Source of the DNA: Diacronema lutheri
Taxonomy: Eukaryota; Haptophyta; Pavlovophyceae; Pavlovales; Pavlovaceae
NCBI GenBank assembly: GCA_019448385.1
Contig: JAGTXO010000030.1
Coordinates: forward strand, 1 to 64,000
DNA: 64,000 nt
Direction: 5' to 3'
How positions within the stretch are numbered: position 1 is the stretch's first letter; each line of letters begins with the position of its first letter. The position numbers were made by a program, and so were the translations under genes. Shown here one piece after another: positions 21,684 to 30,450 of this stretch. The notes beneath the pieces were generated by a model that was not told the origin of the DNA, searched no databases, and worked only from the letters and a program-made list of their open reading frames with translations.

Positions 21684-24600
21684 TCACGTTGTCCTGTGCA
21701 GGAGCTTGTCTTTGAGCGAGAGCGCGGTGCGGAGGATGGGCGGCGCGGGGCTGCAAAGCAGCTTGTCGTCGAATACGGCGACCGCGATGGCAAACGCCTG
21801 CAGCGCCGAGTAGGGCCGCTTGTAGTCCACGTTGAAGCGGTCGGCGCCAACCTTGCCTGTCGCCGCATGGCGCGCCGGCACGTGAGCGCGTCGCGCGCGC
21901 GGGCGCGGGCGGGCGCGCGGGCGCTGCGCGCGGCGGGCACCGAGCTGAAACTTGATGTCGGGCGAATTCTGGCTCTCGACGAGCTGGATGTTCTTGACGG
22001 ACGGCTCGGTCGCACGCCCGTTGTACTCGAGCGTGTACGACTGCAGCTGCTCGTTCCACACGGGCAGCTGCGCGCGCGCGCGCCGCGACGCGCGCGCGTG
22101 AGATGCCCGCGAGCGCGGCGTGCGGCGCGCAGCGCGCGGCGCGCGCGCGCTCGGCGCGTGGCGCGCCTTGTTGCTCATCACGACGAGGCCCGCCTTGCGC
22201 CCCGCCTTGAGCCGCTCGGAAAGCGTCTCCTCCTTGACGCGCGGCCGCACGACGATGCGCCCGCCCTCCTCGCGCTCGGCGGGCAGCGCGGCGACGAGCT
22301 GCGTTGGCCCGCCCGAGCCGAAGATCGAGCGCTCGAACGCGATGGACAGCAGCTCGGCGCGCAGCTCGTCGCCGTCGTCGTCGTCGTCGTCCCTGTCGCG
22401 TCCCTCGCCGCCGCCGCCGCCCTCGCCACCGGCGGCGGCGGCGGCGGCGGCGGCGGCCGCCGCCGCTTCCGACGTGCTCCGGCGCGCCCTGCGCCCCGCG
22501 CCTGCCGCCTTTGCGCGCTCCACCTTGTCCGCCTTCTTGGGCGAGAGGCCCGGCGTGTACAGCGTCCACGACAGCCCGCCCACGTCGGTCGCCTTCAGCT
22601 TTCCCAAATAGCCCGCGGAGCCCACGTCGGCCGCGCCCTTGTCGGTCGAGATGCGGAAGAGCGACGTACGCGCCGCCTTCATCTTCTTCGCCGACAGGCA
22701 GTAGAGCGCGTGGTAGGGCGGCAGCTCGAGGTACAGGTCGTACCGCACGCCCAGCCGGTCGTGCGCGCGCTCGACGTAGCACTGCACCATCGCGAAGCGG
22801 CCGGCGGGCTCGCACAGCACGCGCGCGAGCGGCGCCGATCCAAAGGGCGACATGGGCAGCGGCAGCTGCGACCCGCGCACCGCGCCGCCGCCGTCGCGAG
22901 CGTGCTGCGCGTGTGCGGGCATCGTCGGGTCGACGACGAGCCGCGCCTGCAGCTGCGGCGGCAGCGGCGTTGGCCCACCGCGCGCGTCCGCGCCACCACC
23001 GCCGCCGCCGCCGGGCACGGCGGGCAAGTTGTCGAGCGCAAAGGCCTCGGCCATCTCCTCGGTGGTCTGGTAGTAGCCCGCCTGCGTGTAGTAATCAAAC
23101 TCGGTGCGCTTCCGGCTCGGACCGTCGACGCGCCCGGACGCGGCCGCGCCGGGCGTCCAGTGGGCCTTGCCCCCCTGGCCGCGGTGCTGCACGAGCATCT
23201 GCCGGTAGTACTCGTCGAGCGGGTGCTCGCGCAGCGTCTGGCCCGTCACGTCGTTGACGTAGTAGAGGCGGCCGCGCATGTCGACGCTCTCGGCCCACGG
23301 CTCCGGCACGGCGGCGAAGAGCGCCTCCTTGGCGATCCACAGCAAGCCCGCGTCCACCTTGTCCTCGGGGTCCATCCCCAGGTAGCGCGCGTAGTCGAGC
23401 ACGCCGGGGTCGAGCTCGTCCTCCGTCGAGCGCTGCGGCGTGCCGAGCTGTGGCGGCGCGCTCGGCCGTGGCAGCGAGACGCCGTCGGTGCCGACGCCGC
23501 CATCGTCGTCGCCCACGTCCACGTCGTCCGCGCGGATCACGTGCTGCGCGGCGGGCGGCCGGACTGGCGCGCGCGTGTCGAGGACGCCGTACGTCTTCGA
23601 GTGGCCGACGCCGCGCCGCGCCGCGGCGGCCGCGCCGCCGTCGGCGTCGGCGCCGGCCGCGCCGGGCGCGGCGGCGCCCTGCCGCAGGCCGGGCGCCTTG
23701 CGCAGCTTGGCGCGCGCGGCCGCCAGCTCCGACGTCGGGTTGCGCAGCTGGTCAAGCTCGTCGTACTTGGACTGGCGCGCCGCGGCGGCCGCCGCCTCGG
23801 CGGTCGCGTCGGCGTCGGCACCGAGCGGCGCCGCGTCGACGGCGGCCGACGCGGCCTCGGCCGCGGCGCGCTCGGCGAGCGCGCGCGCCTCCGCCTCGCC
23901 GCGCGCCGCCACCTTGCGCGCGTGCTGCGCCTCGGCCGCCACCGCCGCCGCCGTGCGCGCGAGGGACTGGCGATGGCGGACCGCGAGCATCCGCCGACCG
24001 GCCGCCTGCAGCGCGGTCGCGTACGCGAGGGTCTTGCGCCGGCGCGCCTCGCGCAGGAGGCCAAAGGCACCGGCTTTGAAAAAGGCCTTGCGATGGCCGA
24101 GCTCGTAGTGCGTGCCGCGCGCGAGCCCCGCCGCCGCGAAGACGCGCGTGCACACGGCGCGCGCGGCCGCGTCGTCGGCGGCGAGGTTGTCCGGCAGCGG
24201 CTGCGGCGGGATGAGCATAGCGAACTGCGGCGCGAGCTCGGCGCAGAGGAGGCGGTCGGGATAGCCTGAGCGCGTGATCGAGATCGCCTCGAGCACGCCG
24301 CACGCGGCGAGCTGCTCGAGCACGTGCGCGCGCGCGATCTCGCCCGGTCGCATCGCCGGGTTGGGCTTGAGACAGCGCACGAACGTGCACTTGGACGTGC
24401 ACAGCTGGCGGACGAGCGCGTCGAGCTGGAGGTAAAACTTGGAGAGCACGCCCTTAAACCCCTTCCCGCCCTTCTCGCCGCTCGCCGAAAGCAGCGCGGC
24501 GACGAGCGGCCGCTTCGACTCGGCGAGCGCGACGGCGAGGTCCTCGTGCAGCGGGTCCTTGTTCTTGTGCAAGAAGCCGCCCACCTCGTACGTCACGTCG

Positions 24601-26183
24601 CCGGCGTAGTGGCGCAGCGTGAACGCGCGCTTCGCCGTCGCGCCCTTGCCGCCGCGCTGCTTGCCCAGTGCGGGCGAGGCGTGCAGCTTCTCCTCGACCG
24701 CGTCGGCGAAGGTGTCGTCGGTGGCCTTTGCGAAGGAGCACGTGTCCTGCAGCAGCCACACCAGGCCGGCGGGGCGCGCCTCGATCGCCTCGATCACCGC
24801 CTGGTTGTCAGTGAACGGCAGGTCCGCCGGCACGTGCACGCCCTCCCTCTCGTAGTCCTGCAGCGCCGCCTTGAAGACGACGGCGTTGAAGTGCGCCTGC
24901 AGCTTCTCATTTGCAAAGTTGATGCACAGCTGCTCGAGGGAGTTGGTGCCAAAGTTCTCGAAGCCAAAGATGTCGAGCACGCCGAAGAAGGCGGACGACG
25001 CGCCCACCCGCTCCTCCTCCTTCGTCTTCTTCCCGCCGCCGAGCGACGAGTTGACGCGCTTGACGAGCGCGTCGAAGAGGCCGGCGTACAGGCCCTTGGC
25101 GAGCGCGTCGCGCGCCGACTCCGCCTCGCCGACGGACAAGCGCTTGGTCACAAACTCGGCGCCCGCGCGCAGCCGGCGCGTGCACATGCCCGCCTCGATG
25201 TCCGCCGCGTTGCACGCCAGCGCGCCCGCCGCCGCGTCGAGCGCCTGCCGTGCGCGCTCGCCGTCGACGACGGCGCCGGGCTGCGCGTCCGCGCCCGTGG
25301 GCTCGGCGTGCACGAACCGTACGTTGCCCAGCAGGAGGAGCGCGCAGAGGAGCTCGAGGACGAGCGCAACGTCCGCCTCGCCTAGACCCACCGCCTTGAG
25401 CGCGCCGCGCGTCTCATCGAACGCCGCGCGGTCGTCGACGCCGTCGATCGCGTGGACGGCGCCGGGCGCACTCAAAAACCCAAACGCGCCCGGCGCGGGC
25501 GCTGGCCCGCCGAGCGCGCGCTGCAGCTCGGCGCGGACGGAGGCGGCGCCGCCGGCGAGAAGCTGGTAGAAGACGTGGAAGTTGCGCTCGCCCGGCCCCG
25601 GTGCGGCCACGCGGCTCTTCTCGAGCAGGTACGTGTCGAGCGTGCAGCCGGTGATCGCGCCCGCGCCCGAGCACTGCAGCCGCACAAACTTGCCGAAGCG
25701 GCTCGAGTTGTCGTTGCGCAGCGTGCGGCAGTTGCCCAACGCCTCGAGGATCGGGTTGGTCGCGAGCAGCTTCGCCTCGAGGGCCGCACCCACGCCCGCG
25801 CCGCCCGCGTCGCCCTTGCCGAGCGCGTGCGCCGACGCCCACGAGACCATCCGCACAATGTGTTTGGTCGTCTCCGTCTTGCCCGCGCCCGACTCGCCCG
25901 AGACGACGATGGATTGGTTCATGCGCTCGTCGACCATCTCGGTATACGCCTCGTGCGCCACGCGGTACACGTGCGGCGGCACGTCCGTGCGCGCGCGCGC
26001 CTCGCGGTACCGCGCCGCGTGCGCCTCGCCGTAAATGGGCAGCGGCTTGAGCGGGTTGAGCGCGATGAGGATTGGGCCAATGTACGTGTACACGGCGTCC
26101 GCGGCGAAGCGCTCGGAGAGGATGCCGAGCAGCGCCTCCGCGTCCAGCCGGTCCACCGCCGTCAGGTCCGGCACGTCCGCCAT
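21684..26183 (-). CDS. Unconventional myosin heavy chain with WW-like and C-terminal Tubby domains
   Basis: Actin-based ATPase motor. The head has the P-loop GESGAGKT, switch I NDNSSRFGKF, switch II DIFGFENFGTNSLEQLCINF, a relay and converter region (FVRCLKPNPAMRPGE), and a short lever with one or two weak IQ-like helices (ATALQAAGRRMLAVRHRQSL). After an Ala-rich linker comes a WW-like segment (RGRLYYVNDVTGQTLREHP) and then a Tubby domain: ALYCLSAKKMKAARTSLFRI, YLGKLKATDVGGLSWTLYTP, VWNEQLQSYTLEYNGRATEP, RPYSALQAFAIAVAVFDDKL. I chose MADVPDLTAVDRL (26183) over an upstream ATG at 26237 because the extra 18 residues look like leader noise. Two stop-free inserts in the Tubby domain are probably introns (22068-22166 and 21857-21940). 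Tubby domains bind phosphoinositides, so it may move membranes or ciliary cargo. Confidence 0.93.
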   Translation of the reverse strand: MADVPDLTAVDRLDAEALLGILSERFAADAVYTYIGPILIALNPLKPLPIYGEAHAARYREARARTDVPPHVYRVAHEAYTEMVDERMNQSIVVSGESGAGKTETTKHIVRMVSWASAHALGKGDAGGAGVGAALEAKLLATNPILEALGNCRTLRNDNSSRFGKFVRLQCSGAGAITGCTLDTYLLEKSRVAAPGPGERNFHVFYQLLAGGAASVRAELQRALGGPAPAPGAFGFLSAPGAVHAIDGVDDRAAFDETRGALKAVGLGEADVALVLELLCALLLLGNVRFVHAEPTGADAQPGAVVDGERARQALDAAAGALACNAADIEAGMCTRRLRAGAEFVTKRLSVGEAESARDALAKGLYAGLFDALVKRVNSSLGGGKKTKEEERVGASSAFFGVLDIFGFENFGTNSLEQLCINFANEKLQAHFNAVVFKAALQDYEREGVHVPADLPFTDNQAVIEAIEARPAGLVWLLQDTCSFAKATDDTFADAVEEKLHASPALGKQRGGKGATAKRAFTLRHYAGDVTYEVGGFLHKNKDPLHEDLAVALAESKRPLVAALLSASGEKGGKGFKGVLSKFYLQLDALVRQLCTSKCTFVRCLKPNPAMRPGEIARAHVLEQLAACGVLEAISITRSGYPDRLLCAELAPQFAMLIPPQPLPDNLAADDAAARAVCTRVFAAAGLARGTHYELGHRKAFFKAGAFGLLREARRRKTLAYATALQAAGRRMLAVRHRQSLARTAAAVAAEAQHARKVAARGEAEARALAERAAAEAASAAVDAAPLGADADATAEAAAAAARQSKYDELDQLRNPTSELAAARAKLRKAPGLRQGAAAPGAAGADADGGAAAAARRGVGHSKTYGVLDTRAPVRPPAAQHVIRADDVDVGDDDGGVGTDGVSLPRPSAPPQLGTPQRSTEDELDPGVLDYARYLGMDPEDKVDAGLLWIAKEALFAAVPEPWAESVDMRGRLYYVNDVTGQTLREHPLDEYYRQMLVQHRGQGGKAHWTPGAAASGRVDGPSRKRTEFDYYTQAGYYQTTEEMAEAFALDNLPAVPGGGGGGGADARGGPTPLPPQLQARLVVDPTMPAHAQHARDGGGAVRGSQLPLPMSPFGSAPLARVLCEPAGRFAMVQCYVERAHDRLGVRYDLYLELPPYHALYCLSAKKMKAARTSLFRISTDKGAADVGSAGYLGKLKATDVGGLSWTLYTPGLSPKKADKVERAKAAGAGRRARRSTSEAAAAAAAAAAAAGGEGGGGGEGRDRDDDDDDGDELRAELLSIAFERSIFGSGGPTQLVAALPAEREEGGRIVVRPRVKEETLSERLKAGRKAGLVVMSNKARHAPSARAPRAARRTPRSRASHARASRRARAQLPVWNEQLQSYTLEYNGRATEPSVKNIQLVESQNSPDIKFQLGARRAQRPRARPRPRARRAHVPARHAATGKVGADRFNVDYKRPYSALQAFAIAVAVFDDKLLCSPAPPILRTALSLKDKLLHRTT
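21857..21940 (-). other. Probable intron in the myosin Tubby domain (84 bp)
   Basis: Between QLG and KVGADRF the ORF contains 28 Arg/Ala/Pro-rich residues not expected in a Tubby fold. On the minus strand the insert starts GTGCCC, contains GCTCACG as a branch-like site and ends GACAG. Removing it keeps the frame (84 = 3 x 28) and restores QLGKVG, as in other Tubby proteins. Confidence 0.7.
22068..22166 (-). other. Probable GC-AG intron in the myosin Tubby domain (99 bp)
   Basis: 33 low-complexity residues separate VVMSNK from LPVWNEQ, which are adjacent in Tubby proteins. The insert runs AAG|GCGCGC...GCGCAG|CTG on the minus strand, a GC-AG intron, with CTCACG inside. Its length is a multiple of three without a stop, so it is invisible to ORF calling. 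Confidence 0.6.
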
Positions 26184-26239
26184 AGCGAGCCGCCGCGCGG
26201 CCCACCGCGGCAGAGCTGCTGGCGGCTTAAATCGCAACA

Positions 26240-26800
26240 GCTAGTAAGAATGTGTAGGGGCAACGGCTGCAGGTACCCGTCGGCGCGCGTGTGCGGCAGC
26301 GAAATGCGCACGGACGGCTCGTTCTACCGCTCGGCCATCCCGCATGATGCGCTCGACGCCATGAGCGCGCGCGCCGGCACGGCACGGCATTCACGCGTCC
26401 CAGTGTTGAACATCACAGACATCACAGACATCACGCTCCGGCACGATCACAGACATCACGCCTCACGCGTGCGGGCACCGCGAATGCGAAAAATCGCGGC
26501 CTGCTGCTCCGCGCAGCACGCAGCGCGCATCGCTGCACGCGCGCGCGCGACATCTTCTCCGTCCGCTCGCTCGAGGTGGCGCTCGTAGACAGGGCGGCGA
26601 AACCGCGAGCGAAACGGCCGGCGGGGCAGAAACTCGAGAGGAGTCAGAGGACCCACGCCGCCAAACCGCGCGCCCCTGGTCGCGTGCCGCCGCCCGCGTG
26701 TACGTACCGTACGTGCGCGAAGGCTGCCGCCTTGACTTCTGCGGAAACGCACTTGGCTCGCCGAGCGGCGAGCGCGGAGCTCGCGCGATCCAATATGAAC
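26240..26800. other. Myosin upstream region, no gene seen
   Basis: This stretch holds the myosin 5' flank. At 26405-26470 there are four imperfect copies of ATCACAGACATCACG. I see no convincing reading frame on either strand. Confidence 0.5.
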
Positions 26801-26802
26801 GC

Positions 26803-28035
26803 GTAAGCGCCGTTAGTATATACTAACGACGCTTCCGACGGGTCAGGAAGTGCGGGGTCAGGAAGTGCGCAGCGCCAGGCGAAGCAGGCCCAAAGGCCCA
26901 CACGCGCCTAGCCACCGCGCGCCGCCGCCCGCGCGCCGCCGCACCGGTGGCCGCCGTCAACCACACCACCGGCCGACCCGCACGCGCACGCCGAGGCCCG
27001 AAGATCGTCGACGACGACCGCCACCCCCGAGCCGCCGCCTGCCACGTCGCCAAGCCGCCCGCCGCCGCTGCAGAGCGCGACGCCCGCCGCCAGCGAGCCG
27101 CCGCCCTCCCCGCCGCGTCGCAGCCCCCTGCCACCGCCGCGAAGCGCACCGCCACCCGCCGCCAGCGTGGCAAGCGCCGCGATGCTGGCCGCGTGGCCGC
27201 GCACGCGCGCCCCGCCGCCCCCAAACCCACCGACCGGGGCGAAATGTGTGTGTTTCGTGGTGCCGGCGCAGTCGATGGGCAGGGGCGGCGGGGCGCGCGG
27301 AGCGCGGCCATCAGAGCGCGAGGGCGCAGCCGTCGCAAGCGAAGGTTTCGTCGTAGAGAAGGTCACGCCGCCGTCGCTCGTGCGGCCGTGCGCGCGCGCC
27401 CCGCCACCCCCAAACCCACCGACCGGGGCGAAGAGTACGTTGTTCGCGGTGCCGGCGCAGTCGATGGGCAGGGGCGGCGGGGCGCGCGGAGCGCGGCCAG
27501 CAGAGCGCGAGGGCGCAGCCGTCGCAAGCGAAGGTTTCGTCGTAGAGAAGGCCACGCCGCCGTCGCTCGTGCGGCCGTGCGCGCGCGCCCCGCCACCTCC
27601 AAACCCACCGACCGGGGCGAAAAGTACGTTGTTCGCGGTGCCGGCGCAGTCGATGGGCAGGGGCGGCGGGGCGCGCGGAGCGCGGCCAGCAGAGCGCGAG
27701 GGCGCAGCCGTCGCAAGCAAAGGTTTCGTCGTAGAGAAGGCCACGCCGCCGTCGCTCGTGCGGCCGTGCGCGCGCGCCCCGCCACCCCCAAACCCACCGA
27801 CCGGGGCGAAGAGTACGTTGTTCGCGGTGCCGGCGCAGTCGATGGGCAGGGGCGGCGGGGCGCGCGGAGCGCGGCCAGCAGAGCGCGAGGGCGCAGCCTG
27901 GATGGCAAAGGCAGGCGTCGTCAAGGCAGCCGGCGTTTCGAAGCTGCCGGCCGGCACGGCCGCGCCGGCGCGCGCCGCGCCGACGGGGACCACGGCGCCT
28001 CGCAGCTGTTCAAAAATGCGTTAGTATATGAACAG
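26803..28035 (-). mobile_element. Non-autonomous element related to the RT element, with 189-bp repeats
   Basis: The left end is a palindrome (26803-26836: GTAAGCGCCGTTAGTATATA, then its complement) also found at the 3' end of the RT element at 40315. The text after it (CACGCGCCTAGCCACC) matches the RT element too (CACACGCCTAGCCACC, about 40523). The right end carries GCGTTAGTATATG (28019), like the GGTTAGTATATATT at the 5' end of the RT element (44789). Between them are four 189-bp tandem units and no RT. I read it as a short, passively moved relative. Confidence 0.65.
27180..27930. repeat. 189-bp tandem repeat, locus A (about 4 units)
   Basis: CCAAACCCACCGACCGGGGC starts at 27221, 27410, 27599 and 27788, exactly 189 bp apart. 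The units are nearly identical, with changes such as TTGTTCGCGG against TGTTTCGTGG. Related units in the opposite orientation occur at 13.4-13.75 kb. Confidence 0.95.
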
Positions 28036-28142
28036 CAGCTGTTACAGTACCCATACGGGGATACGGGTTCACGGCCCCTCGAAATTTCAAAATTTAAAAA
28101 GAGACTAGCCTTTTCCAACGGCGCCTTTTTTCCGGCTCCGCA

Positions 28143-30371
28143 ATGCCGTTCCTGCGCGGCCCGCGGCCCACGCCGGCGAGGCCGGCGCGGACGGCGGGCG
28201 GGCTGTCAATCCTCGAGATCTTCAGCTCGGCCGGCGCGGGGGCGCAGACTGCGCCGCCGCTGACTGAGGAGATGGCGGCCGTGATGATCCAGCGCTCGTT
28301 CCGCGGCATGGTCGCGCGCAAGGAGGTGAACCAGACGAGCCGCCGCTCGGCGATCACGGGGCTCGCCAAACAGCTTGCGTCGGGCGTCGGCACGGTGGTC
28401 GGGCGGATTGTTGACAATGTCATCCTTGCGCCGGTCAACATGGCGTCCGAGAGCCTCATCCACGCCGCGCTCGGCAAGCTGCTCGCGGTGCTCGTGAAGG
28501 GGTACGACAAGCGGCACACGCTGCGCATGACGTCGGCGGGCATCGTGATCGGCGGCAAGGCGGGTCTGCACCTGGACGACGAGGCGCTCGCCGCGCTGCT
28601 CGGTGGCATGTCCGCCTACACGGACGTCTGGCTCTCGTCGATCACCATCAAGCTGCCCGTCGTGCTGACCGTGTGGCCGGTCGAGGTCTCGGTCGCAAAG
28701 GTCACGTTCACGATGCCGCCCGTCGCGCTCGTGCTCTCGCCCGGGCGAATGGCAGAGCTGAGCAGCGCGATCAACGGGGACAAGCCTAAGGAGCCCGTCA
28801 AGCGCGCGCCCACGCGCCTCCGCTCGACCGCCGACCTCGACGCGCGCATCTTGGCGGCCAAGTATGGCGGCGTGCCGCACGCCGACGCGTCGCCGATCGC
28901 GCGCTCGGCGACGCGCGGCCGCGCGCGCGACGGCGAGGATGGCGGGGAGGAGGAGGGCGGCGAGGGTGAAGGCGGGTACGGCCAGTTTGAGCGCGCCATC
29001 GACGGCGTCGTCGTCAGCTTCGGCCTCGTCGAGATCACGATGACCGCCTTCGACGCGCTCGCGCCGCCCAACCCGGCCGCGGCCGCGCTCGCCGGCGGCG
29101 CGGCCGACGGCGGCGCGGCGGGCACGGGGCTGGCGGCGGCCAAGGCGGCGGCGCAGACCGCGGCGCTCCGCCGCGCAGCCGAGCGGCGCCATGCTGACGT
29201 GCGCCTCCTCTCCGTCGGCTGCCTCGTGTGCGGCGTGCGCGCGCCGTCGACGCGCCGCGGCGGTCCGCTCGCGTGGATGGCGCGCCAGCTCGCGCGGCTG
29301 CGCGGCCGGGCGGCCGACGCGGCGGATCACGGCGGGCTTGCGCCCCTGCCCGCGGGCGCGACGATCTTCCGCCTCGAGCAGCTGCGCCTCGCCAACTGTA
29401 CCGCCGAATTCATCGAGGCGCCGCGGCTCGTCGCGACGACGCACCACCCCGCCGGCGGTGGCCGCGGCGTCCTCGGCGCGGTCGGGTCGGGCATCGGCTC
29501 GCTCTTTGGTCGCGGGCACCACGCGCCCTCCGCACACGCCAACCAGCCGCGCGGCGCTGAGGGGGCGGAGCTGCTTATCCACAAGCGCCTCTCGACAAGA
29601 GCCTTCTCAGCAATGTCCACCAATGCGCATGGCATGCACGTGCCGCTGCTGCAGGGCTTCGAGCTCGCGGTGCACGTGCGGATGCGCCGCGCCAAGCGCA
29701 GCGGCAAGCTCGTCAGCCTCGAGCTTGACCTCGTCTTCCCACACGAGCCCATCGGCTGGCTCGTCGACGCGGCGCAGCGCACGCACGGCCACCTGCGCGT
29801 GCGCACGGAGCGCACGCCGGCGCACCCGAGCGCGCGCGACGATACGGGCGCGGCGGCCGCGCGTGGCGGCGGCGGCGCGTTGAATGCACTGCTCGGCGCC
29901 TTCCCGGCCGGCGGCCCGAGCTCGGCCGACGCGCAGGCGGCGGCCGCCGCCGCCGCCGACGAGCTGGCCATGTGGCGGCGCGGTGCCGACCGCTCGCTCA
30001 ACATCGCCGCCTCCTTCGACGCGCTCGACTTGCACATCCGCGCGTGCCTCGAACGGCCCGTCTCGCACGCCACGCGGCGCGAGCTCGTGCGCGCGCGCGA
30101 GAAGGTCGGGCTGGGCAAGGCGGCCGCCGAGACGGCGGGCGACTTCCTGTGGACGTCGCCCGAGCATCAGACGCGCCTCCAGCTGCCGACGGCGGAGTTC
30201 CGCGCGCTGCTCTCGCGGCACGAGGTGCTGCTCTCCGACGAGACCTTTAAGATGCTCCTGGGCAAGCTCGACGCGCACCTCTCGGCGCAGGTCGACCTCC
30301 ATCGCTTTCTGACCACCTACATGCCCGACAGGGCGGCAAGCGGCGTCGGTGCGGGTGGCGCGTCCACGTGA
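28143..30371 (+). CDS. IQ-motif protein with a chorein-like N-terminal region
   Basis: 742 residues, single exon. An IQ motif near residue 50 (MIQRSFRGMVARKEV) suggests calmodulin binding. Residues 90-210 (LAVLVKGYDKRHTLRMTSAG, TIKLPVVLTVWPVEVSVAKV) have the alternating beta pattern of a chorein/VPS13 N-terminus, but this is only a resemblance. A low-complexity Glu/Gly stretch sits at about residue 270, and a helical end (TAEFRALLSRHEVLLSDETF, KMLLGKLDAHLSAQVDLHRF) could be an EF-hand-like pair. The start lies just after a short A/T-rich stretch (28078-28110) that may be the promoter or 5' UTR. It converges with the RCC1/BTB gene, with 79 bp between stops. Confidence 0.8.
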   Translation: MPFLRGPRPTPARPARTAGGLSILEIFSSAGAGAQTAPPLTEEMAAVMIQRSFRGMVARKEVNQTSRRSAITGLAKQLASGVGTVVGRIVDNVILAPVNMASESLIHAALGKLLAVLVKGYDKRHTLRMTSAGIVIGGKAGLHLDDEALAALLGGMSAYTDVWLSSITIKLPVVLTVWPVEVSVAKVTFTMPPVALVLSPGRMAELSSAINGDKPKEPVKRAPTRLRSTADLDARILAAKYGGVPHADASPIARSATRGRARDGEDGGEEEGGEGEGGYGQFERAIDGVVVSFGLVEITMTAFDALAPPNPAAAALAGGAADGGAAGTGLAAAKAAAQTAALRRAAERRHADVRLLSVGCLVCGVRAPSTRRGGPLAWMARQLARLRGRAADAADHGGLAPLPAGATIFRLEQLRLANCTAEFIEAPRLVATTHHPAGGGRGVLGAVGSGIGSLFGRGHHAPSAHANQPRGAEGAELLIHKRLSTRAFSAMSTNAHGMHVPLLQGFELAVHVRMRRAKRSGKLVSLELDLVFPHEPIGWLVDAAQRTHGHLRVRTERTPAHPSARDDTGAAAARGGGGALNALLGAFPAGGPSSADAQAAAAAAADELAMWRRGADRSLNIAASFDALDLHIRACLERPVSHATRRELVRAREKVGLGKAAAETAGDFLWTSPEHQTRLQLPTAEFRALLSRHEVLLSDETFKMLLGKLDAHLSAQVDLHRFLTTYMPDRAASGVGAGGAST

Positions 30372-30450
30372 GGCGCCTTGGCCCCGTGCGCAGCTGATGG
30401 TCGGACGTGAAAAAAGAGGCGCGCACCGCGCGCACTCCATGACGCACGCC

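Noticed and set aside
21663-24269. 868-residue plus-strand ORF opposite the myosin tail
   Set aside because: Antisense shadow of a real gene in GC-rich DNA. Its composition is dominated by Arg, Ala and Gly and it has no domain.
26908-27993. 361-residue minus-strand ORF and plus-strand ORFs over the 189-bp repeats
   Set aside because: The 189-bp unit is divisible by three and stop-free, so several frames stay open on both strands. Both loci share element-like ends and no domain.
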